From: Oncomelania hupensis
Lineage: Eukaryota; Mollusca; Gastropoda; Littorinimorpha; Pomatiopsidae
Assembly (NCBI GenBank): GCA_036898135.1
Contig: CM072517.1
Location: 62,366,769 to 62,430,768, forward strand
DNA: 64,000 bases
Reading direction: 5' to 3'
Shown: positions 1-12,310 of the stretch, one piece after another
Layout of the letters: every line of letters starts with the position of its first letter
Numbering within the stretch: position 1 is the first letter of the stretch
The notes under the pieces: model-generated
What the model was told of the DNA's origin: nothing
Database searches by the model: none
What the model saw: only the letters and a program-made list of their open reading frames with translations
Position numbers and translations under genes: made by a program

Positions 1-43
1 ATTTTTATTATTATTATTATTATTCTCCCTCTTCTTCTGCTTC

Positions 44-130
<87 letters not shown>
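1..130. repeat. (TTA)n microsatellite
   Basis: Almost pure ATT/TTA triplets run from the window edge to about 130, broken once by a CT-rich patch at about 27-47. Open frames here would encode homopolymers and are not genes. Confidence 0.95.
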
Positions 131-478
131 CGCGGTAGAGTCGTTGTAAGACTTTCTCCTGTATTTTGAGGGGCAATGTACCCAGACTGCTGTTTTGTAC
201 TATGGTTGGCAGCATAGACTTTCTCTTCTTGTTGTTGAGCTCTTTATTGTAGATCGGAGGCAACACTGGAACTTGGCTGGCAGCATTCTGCAAAGAAAGA
301 GTTAGGTAAAGTGGATTTAAATGGCTTGTTTAGCAACATTCTGACGCCGCACTTTTAAAATGAACTGTGGATGGTTTCTTCAGGTGTCTTGCGTGTGATG
401 CTGATGTCGACGACGACGTCGACGATGATGATGATGATGACGCTGTCGCCGACGGCGATGATAACGTCATGATGATAG
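131..478. other. No gene seen; short GAC/GAT run
   Basis: This is unique-looking AT-balanced sequence with a GAC/GAT triplet run at about 405-470. No coding homology, TIR or tail is visible. Confidence 0.5.
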
Positions 479-1078
479 TTAGTTATTCATTGCTTACAAG
501 GTCTAGCGGACTGCAAAGAGCCGAATCAGGACTACAACATCAGGACCAGAACTTGGCTGAAAGAGGACTCACCCCTGATCCGTATAAAAGATCTGTCGAA
601 ACAACCCCAGTGGTAATACTGAAGGCACTCCACCAGCCGGTTACTTTACAATAAAGACATCCCACGCAGAGAACGTTGACGCTATACTCTAATTTATCGA
701 ACTCCCGTTTACAAAAAAACAAAATAAAATATAAACATCATTATAAAATATCAACAAAATACATACATCTAAAATGCCTTCATTGCTAAATAATAATATC
801 ATAGGAAGCCCTAGTGACCATTTGGCCGAAAGCGTCCAATATTCCCAGGGTGACCCAACAGACCTCGTACACAAATGAGGAGTTTTAGAAGAGTTTTCAA
901 GAAAAAAGATTGATGACTAGTCTAGCGAAGAAGATAGCATAGATAGAAGATTGATAAAACAGAGTAGGAATGAGAAAGAACAAGGAAAAAGACAGCGACA
1001 GTGGGAATTGAAAGCACACAATTTTCAGAAAGTGGGGACACTATTTATACAGAAACCCCCGGCACCACTACGGGGGAT
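479..1078 (-). mobile_element. Retroposon family A, copy A1
   Basis: This is a reverse-complement copy of a dispersed retroposon of about 0.6-0.7 kb. The same sequence, with small differences, is found at 21093-22885, 23310-24009 and 33350-33931. On its own strand it opens with the block CCGGGGGTTTC followed by a TATA-like GTATAAATAGT. It passes through a pyrimidine-rich stretch and ends near the motif that reads GTTAGTTATTCATTGC here. It carries no convincing protein. Copy A3 has a 14-bp target duplication and an (AATC)n tail, which supports retroposition. Confidence 0.75.
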
Positions 1079-1089
1079 AGGGGAGAGGG

Positions 1090-2117
1090 AGAGAAGGAAG
1101 GATGATGATGACGACGACGATGAGGATGATGATGATGATGACGACGACAACGAGGATGATTTACCAATACAATAGTGTCAGCCCGACGTTTGCGCGATGT
1201 ATGAGCGTGCGCCAAGTCCTCATCGTCAGTTGTGCATTGTAGCGTCTGCCCAGCTGAGGTCTCATGTCTTGTTGGTGAAGCGCTTGTCCAATGCATCTTC
1301 AGCATTCCGTACTGACAATCGCCCTCGATTCTGCGAAAGGGCCAAGCACCATATTTATTGTGTGCACATCAAAAGCTACCGGCCTACTAAGCCTATTATT
1401 AGCGGAATGTACGAATTGTCAACCTAAATATCTGCACACCGAAGAGCATGACCGCAGCTTGGAGGAATTACTGCTGAGTGCGGTTGAAACAGTGTTGAAA
1501 ATGAATACATCAAAGATGAACGTTTCTTAGGGAAACATATTGCTTTCTGCCTGTGGTAAGCTTCCTCAAGGGCCAGGTGTATCCAACCCAATCCAATCTA
1601 ATGTTGACTTGTATGACGCACACTATCTTGCAGACAATCCTGCGCCCCGCAGGGGATAATGTGTCAACTGCTGTCGTAAAAAATTATGTCTTGAGCTTCC
1701 GGCGAAAAGAGTGCACGTATGTCGCAGATTTAGTACGATTCCATATGGTAGGTGCAGCACGTACGAAAGACCTAGATTTAATACGATTCCAGAGGATAGG
1801 TGCAGCATTTTCGAATGACCTAGCCCCGGAGATCGCTTCTTTTCAATGGCCTCTCTTTTACCAGGCACTACAAACCGTGGGTATTGACTATGAGTGGAGT
1901 GTGAAAAGGAGCATACAGGTTAATCCATTTTTTAATCGAGCATGTTCGTCAAAGAGTTCGCGTAAGAAATTGCAGTATTGTCACATTAAAGGACCCCAAA
2001 GATCACACATTTCAGCATCTCAAACCCTTTTCAAATTCACCGTGAGTGCTGCCCCACCGGATATAAAATAATAATAAAAAAAAGCACCAAAATAACCTCT
2101 TTAAAAAAAATGGACGG
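1090..2117. other. Intergenic, no supported gene
   Basis: The stretch holds a GAT/GAC run (1101-1160) and a 172-codon open frame (1553-2071, +) that I do not recognise. Inside that frame is an imperfect direct duplication of about 46 bp (about 1727-1775 against 1776-1820, sharing ACGATTCCA and GGTGCAGCA). The frame has a noise-like composition and is not called as a gene. Confidence 0.45.
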
Positions 2118-4448
2118 GTGTTACGAGTGAGACGCTTACTTTGATTTCAACTGGCTGTTGTATTCAGGCACGAGGCGTTCGATTTTAGTGTTTACTTTTC
2201 TTTTATCTATGCCATTGCTGGAGGGGCCTTATGTAACATTTATTTGTTTCCGGTCGGTCAAAATGTTGTGATTATTTGGTTCGAATCTTCGAGATGAATA
2301 AAGAAAGAACTATGACGCAAGAGTAACTTCGGTGACGAGTTTTATTTTGATTGGATGATTATGTCATTCTGGAGCGTTCCACGTTTTTCCAGTTTGTTGA
2401 TAGACTCTATATAAGTAGAATGCTGTCTGCTTAGTAGTGTGCTTTGGAAAGACCTTGTATGCCCGTACGAAGTGGAGACCGTGGTGGGGATCAACGACTA
2501 CAAGGTGAAGGTTGGCCAGCATTCCAAGATATACCACGCCAACCTCCTTAAGCTGTACGTGGAAAGGTCGCCAGAGACTGTACACGCAGCAACAGCAGCT
2601 GAGATCGACGACAGCTTTGACAGCGAAGAACTATTGGAACTTGGAGACTTCCACAGCAAAGAAGGCATCGATGATGTTAAGCTAGGACCAAGCTTAACGG
2701 AGGATCAAAAGTTGGAGCTCAATGACCTTATTGGCGAGTTTCCACATAACTTCAGTGATGTCCCAGGCTCTACGACTTTAGTCGAACATGAAATCCACCT
2801 TACTTCAAATACTCCCGTTCGATCCAAACCCTTCCAGATCCCTTTCAAGGCCCGCGAATCCTTGAAGAAAGACATCGATGCGATGCTGAAGATGGGCATC
2901 ATCAGGGAGTCCAGATCCCCCTACGCTTCCCCTGTCGTGGTCGTGAAGAAGAAGGACGGGAGCAACAGAGTATGCATCAAATACAGGAAGGTTAACAAGA
3001 TCACCGTCTTCGACCCTGAGCCGATGCCTACTGCAGCAGACCTCTTCCGCCAATTATCGGGGAGTATCTTCTCAAAGATTGACCTCAGCAAGGGTAATTG
3101 GCAAGTCCCCGTGTCAACAAGACATACCAAAGACTGCTTTTATAACTTCTGATGGGACGTACGAGTGCCTAAGGATGCCCTTTGGCATGGTCAACAGCGG
3201 AGCTACCCTGAAGAGAGGGATGAAGAAGATGCTCAAAGGGATGGACAACGTCGTGTGTTACTGGGACGACCTGCTAGTCCACACCCACACCTGGGAAGAG
3301 CATCTGCAGACCTTGAGGGAGCTGTTTCACCATCTGACAGAAGCTAACCTGACCGTGAGACTCAGTAAGTGCATTCTGGGAACTGATAACGTCGACTTTA
3401 TCGGCTATTTGCTGAAAGAAGGACAAAAGGGGCTTCTGCTAAAAAATGTCACCAAGATTCTGAGCTCTCCACGTCCCCAAACAAAGAAGCAAGTGCGGTC
3501 TTTCCTGGGATTGGCTGGGTATTATAGGGAGTTCGTACCGAACTACTCAGCCATCACAGCACCTTTGTCGGACCTGGTGCGGAAAGGCTGTCCTAACCAA
3601 GTGCAGTGGGGACCGTCTCAGGAGAAGGCATACCAGACTGTGCGCGACCTCCTTTCGAAGGATCCGGTGCTACGACTGCCCGATACTTCCAAGGAATTCG
3701 TCTTAAGAACAGACGCAGCGGACGAAGGCATCGGCGCCATACTGATGCAAGAACACACGAAGGGAAACTATTTCCGGCCAGTTACGCCAGCAAGAAACTG
3801 TTGAGGGCTGAGAAAAATTATTCGACCATGGAGACTCCGGAAGTTCGAACTGTACCTTCAAGGAGTGAAGTTCGTGCTACAGACTGATCACAAGCCGCTA
3901 ATCTTCTTGAACTCTGCCAAGTTTGTGAACAGTCGAATCAGTACTTGCAGAACTTTAACATGCGAGTACAATCTATGAAAGGATCAGACAATGTTGGTGT
4001 GGACTTTCTCAGCAGAGTGTGTGAGTAAAGAATACTGACAGTATCCAGACAGACTGAAATAAGTTTTAATTCTGGACTTTGTTTGCTCATTGCGTCTCAA
4101 CGTTGTTGAAAGAAATTAAGTAAATTTCTTCATGCGTAGGGGGTAATGTTCTGATGATGAAGTTTATTCTGATTGGTTATAATTGCGGCACACTGGAACA
4201 TTCTAACTTATCTGGAGTATAGAAAAAACTATATAATTGATGCACTGTCTTGTGAAGAGAGGGAAAGTGGTAAAAGCGATTGCATGCAGTTGTTGATGTA
4301 CGCTGAATAAAGTTGGAAAACTTCATACGACGACTCCTGCCTTGTTGCTGAGTGAACAGGTGCGTGGATAAACGAATCCGAGTTACACTTATCAGGATTC
4401 AAGCATTGGGGCTTAATCAACTACTGATAAAAACCAACGAGTGTAACA
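2118..4448 (+). mobile_element. Rearranged Gypsy-type LTR retrotransposon
   Basis: A 5' LTR remnant (about 2118-2430, opening TGTTACG) is fused by internal deletion to integrase C-terminal, RT and RNase H sequence (about 2440-4030). A 3' LTR (about 4146-4448) follows and ends GTGTAACA. The 3' LTR matches the solo LTR at 17162-17797 over the segment with GATTG..CAGTTGTTGATGT and the ending CATTGGGGCT...GTGTAACA. Gag, protease and most of the integrase are gone. No target duplication was found. The 3' edge abuts a LINE fragment. Confidence 0.75.
2442..4028 (+). pseudogene. Gypsy integrase C-terminus + RT + RNase H, broken
   Basis: The frame opens in a GPY/F-like integrase C-terminal module (CPYEVETVV...IYHANLLKLYVE). 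It passes directly into reverse transcriptase with AVVVVKKKDG-type finger sequence, the SKIDLSKG block, LRMPFGMVNSGA and the active-site box CYWDDLLVH (YWDD in place of the usual Y/FMDD). RNase H follows with VLRTDAADEGIGA and a DHKPL box, ending near 4028. Frameshifts occur at about 3100-3130, 3780 and 3850, so no intact polyprotein remains. The integrase tail lies upstream of RT, the same domain order as the large element at 35-59 kb. Confidence 0.8.
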
Positions 4449-5090
4449 CAGTCCCTCAACACAGTGCATAGCTTCAAATATTTAGGAGCCATTGTATCAG
4501 ACAATGGGTCCCGACAGGAAGCCTTCTCCAGGATAGCACAAACAACTGCTGCCCTGACAAGGTTGAAGTCCACTTGGAAAGACAGGACTATCAGTCTAAG
4601 TTCAAAGTTAAGGCTGCTGCGCTCCCTTGCAATCTCCATCTTCCTATACGCTTGCGAAACATGGACTCCTTCGGCCGACCTACAACGAAGAATACAAAGC
4701 ATGCAGATGAGGTGCTACAGAAGACTTCTGGGCATTTCCTATACCCAGCACATCACCAACAACTAAGTCCGACAGACCACACAAACCATTGGACAACACG
4801 ATGACATGCTCACAGTGGTGAAGAAACGGAAACTCCGATGGTATGGCCACGTCATGAGAGCAACAGGCCTTGCAAAGACCATCCTGCTAGGCACGGGGTA
4901 ACGAGGCAGAAGAAGAGGGAGGCAGAAAAAGAGGTGGGAGGACAACATTCGAGAATGGACTGGCTTGACACTGAGCGAAGCCATGAGGGTTGCTGAGGAC
5001 GGAGAAAGATGGAGTACGCTGGTTAAACGATCATCTGTGGTGCCCCAATGACTTTCGAGTTACGGGATAGGATAGGATAGGATAGGATAA
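4449..5090 (+). mobile_element. LINE family 1, 3' fragment with (GGATA)n tail
   Basis: This contains the C-terminal part of a reverse transcriptase ORF (HSFKYLGAIVSDNGSRQ, then LRWYGHV-like and RKKRWEDNIREWTG-like text, partly frameshifted). It ends with four GGATA units at about 5066-5090. It is the same family as the minus-strand copies at 13022, 16283, 19108 and 63895. Confidence 0.85.
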
Positions 5091-5281
5091 GAATAATAGC
5101 ATCAAGGTTGATTCTAAACATAGCACTGCTGTCAAAGTGTGTATGGTAGACACAGTTGTTTGCTACCACAACAAGGAAGAGATACCTGAAATTCAAAGGA
5201 CAGCGGTCAGTTTGAGCAACGATTACCCACTATATCATCTTTTACCGTGACAACAATGCAATTTCCCAAGTAAACTCATAA

Positions 5282-5282
<1 letters not shown>

Positions 5283-5354
<72 letters not shown>
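5283..5354. repeat. (ATC)n microsatellite
   Basis: About 24 uninterrupted ATC units. It lies just downstream of the 3' end of the host gene. The 5091-5282 stretch before it holds nothing recognisable. Confidence 0.95.
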
Positions 5355-5355
<1 letters not shown>

Positions 5356-5422
5356 AACGAAGACCCTTGATACTCTAGTCCATACAAATGATTATATAAT
5401 AGACTTGAAAACTTGGTTACGC

Positions 5423-5700
5423 TCACTTCAAGTCCGTCCTAATGCCGGTACGGTAGTCCAAGGGTTTGATGGCAGTGAACGTGGCGGGTGGTCTTAGTAC
5501 AGAGGCTTGCACTGTTGTGCCTCTGGCCACGCGTAGCCCGTCTTCCTCACTGCTCCAGTGCTGGGACGACCACATCGTCTGCAGCACTGCCTGGGCTTGC
5601 GGATCTGAAAGCTGAAGCGGAGAGCGCGTCGCCCTTTTGGCCAATGTTAGCCCCTGTTCCCTTCCTCTTGTTGCCATTGACTGGACCACAGCGCCTTCGT
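5423..5700 (-). CDS. Host gene, exon 8 (terminal coding exon)
   Basis: The exon begins after an acceptor reading TTCAACAG (minus strand) and encodes about 91 residues ending ...YRTGIRTDLK before TGA at 5425-5423. It begins with two bases of a codon. The upstream exon 7 donor at 6094/6095 leaves one base, so the frame joins cleanly. The peptide (EGAVVQSMATRG...LSDPQAQAVLQTMWSSQHW) matches nothing I know. No AATAAA was seen close downstream, so the polyadenylation site is not placed. It could be a chance frame, but the combined splice phase and stop position argue for a real terminal exon. Confidence 0.7.
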
Positions 5701-6094
5701 CTGTTGAACGTCCGTGGTTGTAATGTAACAGCAGTTATTTCAGACGACGTCTAGCAGACGACCAGATACAGTATTGTAATATGCTATCGCCTTGATTTGT
5801 TTAGGGTAATGGATGTAAAGATAGATTACATTAACTTAAAAATAACTTAAAAACTGACGCACAGTCACACTGCACAATAGCTTGAGATAGAAAGGAAAAG
5901 TAATGTCAATATTATCGCGTTATTTTCCAAAAGTTCAACAAACTGTTCGCAATGATTCAAATGAAAATATTGATTCTGTTATGAGAACCGGGAATAATCG
6001 TAATATCGCATGAAATAATCCGTGACACAAACAAAAATCCAACAATATCAATGACTGACTGCAAGTGTAAGAAAAGAAAGACAGAGTGACTGAC

Positions 6095-9000
6095 CGGCAA
6101 GGCTTGGATAAGGGTAGACCTGCATGATCCTCCGTGCGTCTTGCTCAGTCAGCGTGTCCGTTTTGCCGCGAATGAAGCTTTCGATGCAGCAGCAAGCCGC
6201 CAGGCGACTTTCAACGCCTTTGGACACTTTCCACAGCTGGACAGGGGGCGGCCGAAACTTCAATCCATGACACATCATTCGCGGTCGATTTATCGCTCTC
6301 CGTGGCATGAGAAGTCTGAATGATGAACGTGCTTTTACCGTCTGCACAGTTTCGTCAACACTTTCCTTCGGTTTGAGATAACGAGAGAGCCTAGCCGCAG
6401 CATCAACTTTCAAAGTAAGCACTCTGCCAGGAAGTGTAGCTGAAGATCCGCCTCCATATTTTTCACTCAGGTATCTCAGACGCAGGTATTTGCCCAGCTC
6501 GGGATTCAGAACACTCAACAACTGCAGACTCTCCTTAATCTCCATCCTGTCGACCTCTTCAAACCACTCCTCCTCCTCCAACATTTTGTGCTGCTGGGCT
6601 GCGATGTCTTCACTATAAACTCCCCGAATTTGTGTTCTACTTTCGCCCACAAATAATTTGGAAAAGATTATCGGTTTGACACCCTCGATGCCTCTCTCTG
6701 CGAAGATGGATGAGCGAAGAGATATGGTGGGTGTTGTTCTCATCCCTTTGGGCTTTGTTACCTCCGATTTACGGAGTCTCACTATCAATGCCTCGCTCGT
6801 GCGGGCTGTTCTACCAGCACTTACATCGTCTTCTTCTTTTTGAACGCCGTCAGACCGCTCCCTGACAAGAACCTTCAATCCTGAACCCCTTCTTACCCTA
6901 GCCACTGACGGCTCTCCAGAGAAATCGGGATGTGATGCCTTGCTCACTGGAGCTGATGTGGGAAAAGAGGGAGTCTTTAACCAATGTGGTTGAATGGACC
7001 GAAGTTGGTCCTGTGGATAGCTGCATGTAGTGGAAACGTGGGGTAGTGTGGCTGGCTCGATTAATATAGTCGATGACCGTGTAATCTCGGGCAGGGGCTT
7101 ACTAATTTTCGACACTTTTAGCTGAAGCTCTGCAGAGAGAGCTCCACACATTTGTGCAGCAATAGTTGGCACACTTGAGAACGACGAGGTTTTCGACTGC
7201 ATGGACGGCAGTGCAACAAGCGACGTTCTGCGCTGCTGCTGAATGGCCGATAATTTTCGGTCGTTTTGCTGCCTTAAGCCGTCTGAACGTTGAGCAGTGA
7301 CGTGGTCCAGCAAACGCTGAGACATTATAGCGTCAGCTGCGGCTTTTAGTTCTATAGCGGTGGGCGGGAAAATAGGTAAGTCCTCGTTATCAGGGAACGA
7401 AGACATCGCATCATACTTTGTCTTAGTCTCTGGGATGGACTTGAAGATGTCTGGGTCAGAGAACCTGGGCATGTCGCTAAACGTTACTGACAGGTCTCCG
7501 AAGAATTCTGTGACCCCTGCCTCTTTATCACCATCTTCGGCCAGCGCATCCGTCGACGGAAAGTGCCTGCTGGCTGGCCTTCTCAGACCCCACATCTCTT
7601 GGATGGATTCTATTTCAGTCAGACTCGTCTTGGACAGCGGCTCCTGGGTAGCGGTAGTGGTGGTGGCTGGGACCGTTGAGGAGGAAGGGAAGTCCTCCAG
7701 AAGAGATCGACCTCCGATGAAGTCAAACTGTGATGTCAAACGGCGTGTCGCTCCTGGCTTGGACGTAAGGCAAATGGATGGCTTCTTTGGCTGTTGTTCA
7801 TCTGCATCTACGTCATCTTTGCAAGTTTCCTCAGATTTCACTAGGGACGGCTTCCCAAGCTGTTGTCCGCTATCCTCTACCTCCCCATCTGTGTGTTTTT
7901 CTCCGTCGTCGGGCTCTGTTGGGCTGGAGTCTTTTTCCTTTTCTGGCAGGTTTCCTAAGCGCTGAGGTTCTTTGGTCTCGGCAGGTGACAATGTAGATTT
8001 TCTAGGCGTATATCCGGCAATCTTCCACTCCTTTGATGGCTTTCTGGAAAAGACAGCCCCCAGATATTTTGTAATCGTCGAAATACGTTGCCCGTGTTTT
8101 GCGAACATCTTCTTGCCGCCATATGTTGCTTTTCTCTCAACCCTCGGCTTTGGTGTCGTAATGCTTGGAATGTTTGGAGATGTCACGTCATGCTGTCTTG
8201 ACGGTCTTTTGGAGTCTTTTGACTCGACAGAGAGCTTCGGCTCATTTTCGGTTGAGGTCATGGCCCAGCCCATTCGTTCAGTAGCTATTGTGGGAAGGAA
8301 AGCCGTTTTGGAATCCCCTTTGGCAATAGTGACAACGGCTTTGGCCTTGACAGCTGTTGTACACATTTTGTCAAAAGTAGTCACGTTTCCAGGAGACGAA
8401 ACAACAAATTTTCTCCCAGCCTGGTAAACAGACAATTTGCGAGCGCCTTCCATCGCCGTAGAGGTCTTTGGTTTAACAATAGAGGTCCTTTGTTGTCTTC
8501 GCTCAACAGACATTTTATGAGCATGACCTTTCCCGGTTGTAGAGTCGGCAGTTTGTAGATCAGTTAACGATACTTTCATTCTACTTGTGGCTCTCAAAGA
8601 CTGCATTACTTTTCTGACAGCCTCATAGAAGCGTACTTTCCCTGTTGATTTAATAGCGACAGACAACCCCTTGAGGACACCAAAGGGAGGGGCTTTTTTT
8701 GTTGGATGAGATTCCCGCTGTAAAGAAGCAGACAATGGTAGCCTATGGGCAACAAGTTCAGGACAGTGGAATGCGGTACTGGGTGGTAGCTGACTGACCT
8801 TTGTCTTACTTCTAACCAGCGCCTGCTGTTTGGACTCATCCAAAATGGTCAGTAACTTCTTGGACTCCGGTGGTTTTGTGCTTTGGCTAAACATTTGTTT
8901 GACATTCAGGCACTGTTGCAATAAACTCTTTAAGTCCCGCTGCCCTTTCTCCGCCAGGGGCTTCACTTCCTTCACAGTCAAGGCTGCCAGGTCTGGAAAA

Positions 9001-10916
9001 GTGGCCTTCTGTAAAGAGCTTTGGAGCAAATCCTCTTCCAGTGCTTCCAAGTTCAGTGATTCTGGGGCAATGCCAGCTTCAATCAACAAACTGCGCATTC
9101 GGTCGGTAAGAGTCCCTCCCGCTATTTCTAACAGGTCGTCCGACTCTATTTGGAGGTTTCTGATGAGGTGTAGGATTTTTTCTGCCTTCAGACCTCGTGC
9201 TACCAGCTGTTTGACATTGTCAGCAGTAAGGCCTGAGGCCAGCAAATCTCGTATATCGTCTACTAGCAAGCCGGCGTCAATCAAAGCTTTGGCATCTTCA
9301 TACCGGAACCCTGCAGCACAAAGCTGCACCACGCCTGCCATGTTGAACCCCATCTTCATCAACTTATTAAAGTCACGGTGTCGCATGCCAACGCTCGCCG
9401 CGATCACGATGTCATTAAGGCACAAGCCCAGCTCTGACAACTCGTGAATATCTTTTACTGTCATACCACCCGTGTATAAAGTCACGATCTCGTCTACACT
9501 AAACTTCATAGCCTGTACCTGCAGGAAGTACTGCACAGATATATCTGCTTTCAGCAATGTCAGGATGTCGTGCACGGGAAGCCCCAGCCCCAATTCACTG
9601 AACACAAGCACGTCGTCCAATTCAAATGCACTCCTTGCCACTGCTATCATGTCATCATAAGCAAAGCCATGTTCTCTGAACCGTTCAACACTGTCAGCCG
9701 TCAAAGCAATCAAAGCCTGTTCTACGATTTGATCCACGGTGAAACCCATGCGCTGGAGTGGCTCGATGTGCTCCATGTGGAAGTGGGCGGAACGGCCACC
9801 AAATACTACCATGTGGTGTATAGAAAAATCCCGTTCCAGCAGATATTTGGCGTCGGACGCCTTCAGGCCGACGTTGGCTAGCTGCAGCATGTCGTCCACA
9901 GAGAAGACCATCTCCATCATCTGCATGACTTCTTCAGCGGGTAGAGCAGCCAGCGCCAGTTTGACCACGTCAGCGGGCGACAGCCCTAGCAGCGAGAGTT
10001 GCTCCACGTGCTCCAAATCAACGATCCCTGATCCCAGCAGCAGCATGTCTGCCAGGGAGAAGTCCAACGCCCGTAGTCTCTGTACGTTATCAGCGTTCCA
10101 CCCTGCCGTGGCCAGGTCCAGCATTTGATCAAAACTGTAATCCATGGCCTGCAGCCTGAGCATGTCGTCTACAGTCAGGCCCAAGGACGCCAGGTGGCTG
10201 ATATCTTCCACGGCGAAGCCTATCCCCGTGAGTTCTTTTACCTGGTCGGTCCTGATTCCCATAAGTCCCAGTATGCTCACGTCTTCCACCCTCACGCCCA
10301 GCTTCAGCAGGTTGTCCACATCCTGTGCCGTCATCCCCACTGCCGCCAAAAGCGTGATGCTGTCCAAAGAAACGCCCATGTCTAACAGCCTTCTCTTCTC
10401 CTGGTCGTCCATGGCCTCCGCACGCAGCATGTGCTCCACAGGGATGTTTCTGCTCAGCATGGCCAAGACGTCGGTGATTGACACTTCGGCTTTGGCCAAC
10501 GATACAATACTTGAAGGACTCACTCCCGACACCAACATTCGCATGACGTCCTCCGCCTTGTACAGTTTGAACTTGGGTCGAAGGCTGGCCTCGTCTTGTT
10601 CGTCTTCCTTTCCCTGTGATCCCGCCAGCAAGTCCAACTCAGTGTGTAGCAAACCCAACACCATTTGTACCAGATCATCCAGGGAGCCCTCGGGGACCAG
10701 CGACACGCCGCTGTCCATCTTGTTTTGCAATCTTCTAATGAATGCGGAGGCGGCGAATCTCACGCGGTAACTAAGGGCAGCTGGTTTCTTCGCCTCGGGC
10801 GCCTTTTCTGTAACCGCCACTACTTCTTCATCCAACGACAAGGTTTTCTTCTTTCCTTCTGTCATTGTCCTCTTTACTTCTGTCGGCTCAGGATGGGACG
10901 ACAGGGCTGCCATAGG
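6095..10916 (-). CDS. Host gene, exon 7: protein with 13-residue tandem repeats
   Basis: This 4,822-bp exon is open throughout and adds about 1,607 residues. The acceptor TTTTCATTGACAG lies at 10917 and the donor CCG|GTCAGT at 6095/6094. Counted from the ATG at 10913, residues 1-125 are charged. About 129-600 are some 36 tandem units of 13 residues with the pattern G-h-s-x-D-x-h-x-x-L-x-x-h, for example GVRVEDVSILGLM and GLTVDDMLRLQAM, which should fold as short stacked helices. About 640-1500 is Ser/Thr/Pro/Lys-rich and probably disordered. The last part has a charged helical patch (EEEEWFEEVDRMEIKESLQ). The ATG is probably not the gene start, because exon 6 joins in frame just before it. 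Function unknown. Similarity to bacterial or mTERF-type helical repeats is only superficial. Confidence 0.85.
9114..10529 (-). repeat. Coding tandem repeat, 39-bp units
   Basis: The 13-residue protein repeat corresponds to 39-bp units with little nucleotide identity between neighbours. This implies an old, selected array rather than a recent minisatellite. A few units are irregular, for example near residues 300 and 375-385. Confidence 0.8.
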
Positions 10917-11480
10917 CTGTCAATGAAAAGAAACACAAACAAACACACGCAGACACACACACACACACACACATACACACACACGCACACAACCCACCGC
11001 ACAATACAACACATACGCACGCACACACACACAAACACACCCACCCACACACACACGCAAACACACACTTACGATTACTGTGTTTAGGTACTACTACTCT
11101 TCCCGGCTGTGAGATTTTTACACGGTATACGCAACCATGCCCTCTAATTAATTAAGAAACGAAGGCACGAAACAAATCTGCAGTACGTGCGCTTGCGCGT
11201 CGCATCTCGGAGCAATTAAGCCACACAGATTTGAACACACAATACTTGAACTTTTTGTTGTTTTTCTGTACCACACTACATTCAGAATTTCCTAAATAAG
11301 AGAAAACCACTGTAGGTTATATACAAAGCAACTCAGAAAATAAACTGTCGCATAATAGAAACGCTTCCAAGTAAATTGCAAGAAACGTGTTATTAATCGT
11401 AGTATTATATATAGGTATACGTTGTTTTTTTTAAAAACACTCTGCATTCCTTGTGTTTTTTCAGAAATGAAAAGACTTAC
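10917..11480 (-). other. Host gene intron 6 with (CA)n
   Basis: This intron of 564 bp is bounded by GTAAGT (exon 6 side) and ACAG (exon 7 side). An interrupted (CA)n run occupies about 10936-11070. Nothing else is recognised. Confidence 0.7.
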
Positions 11481-11521
11481 CTGATCTGCTTTTACATCCT
11501 TGGGGGGTTTGATTTCTGACG
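11481..11521 (-). CDS. Host gene, exon 6
   Basis: This small 41-bp exon has the strong donor CAG|GTAAGT and an acceptor reading TTTATTTTAG. It encodes SEIKPPKDVKADQ after two bases that complete a codon begun in exon 5. It ends in phase 0 and joins exon 7 in frame. It is too short to be identified alone, but both splice sites and both phases agree with the neighbours. Confidence 0.7.
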
Positions 11522-11559
11522 CTAAAATAAAGAATGTAAAATGAACATAAATTAATACT

Positions 11560-11700
11560 CTTTGGAGCGAACCAAGGTCTAATCAATGTACGCAACCATT
11601 CAATCACGCGGGCTTGTAAGACCCTGACGCTCATGTCCTGAGACGGGTGAGTGTCAGGTACAAGAACACACCCTGCAAGCACTAGGTCCTATCTCCGCTT
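11560..11700. repeat. Dispersed repeat C, copy 1
   Basis: Over about 110 bp this resembles 17985-18140. Shared blocks include TACGCAACCATTC/CACGCCAGCATTC, CTGACGCTC and GAGACGGG(T/A)GAGT. Both copies have the same orientation and lie in host introns. Type unknown. Confidence 0.5.
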
Positions 11701-11829
11701 TTCTACCCGGGGTAGCGCTCCGCTCTGTTTGGCGGGCGTGTAATTTCACCGAAAAGGTCATCCGAGTTTTTTATTTTTTTTATTTTTTTTCCCGTCCTTT
11801 TGGTCACAGTAAGGATAGATCTACGCGCG

Positions 11830-12232
11830 CGCGCACACACACACACACATACCCATGCATTTACACGGACACGCACGCACATACATACACACACATTTCT
11901 AATAAATATATTATATAATAAAATATTCTAGTAAATATTTATACTGTTTTTCTTCCTGGGCCTAACCTGGCATATAAATAGCTGTGAATAGGTTTTTGCT
12001 ATTCTATTTCTGTCTTTTTTGTCAATTGTGTACATAGTTGTAAATAGTCTATTTTTGTCTTTTTTCTTGTAATTTATGTACATAGGTGTAAATAGTCTGT
12101 ACCTTTACTGTTCCGTCTTTTGGTGTATTGTAGCAAAAGTGATGTTTTATCGAGTGCATGTATGTATTGTAATGACTATGTAAAGCGTGGTGAGTCTGGT
12201 CATAGGCTGGAGTACCCGCTATATAAAAATCC

Positions 12233-12306
<74 letters not shown>

Positions 12307-12310
12307 TTTA
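11830..12310. repeat. (CA)n, short duplication and (ATT)n
   Basis: A mixed CA/CG dinucleotide run lies at about 11823-11895. A direct duplication of about 45 bp (TGTACATAG..TGTAAATAGTCT) lies at about 12010-12100. (ATT)n lies at 12233-12305. No gene is seen. Confidence 0.8.

Noticed and set aside
1553..2071. 172-codon frame as a host gene
   Set aside because: There are no recognisable motifs, it contains a noncoding-looking direct duplication, and it lies in repeat-rich sequence.
7360..7965. 201-codon plus-strand frame and similar frames across 6-10.8 kb
   Set aside because: They are antisense shadows of the large exon 7, with no start context or domain of their own.
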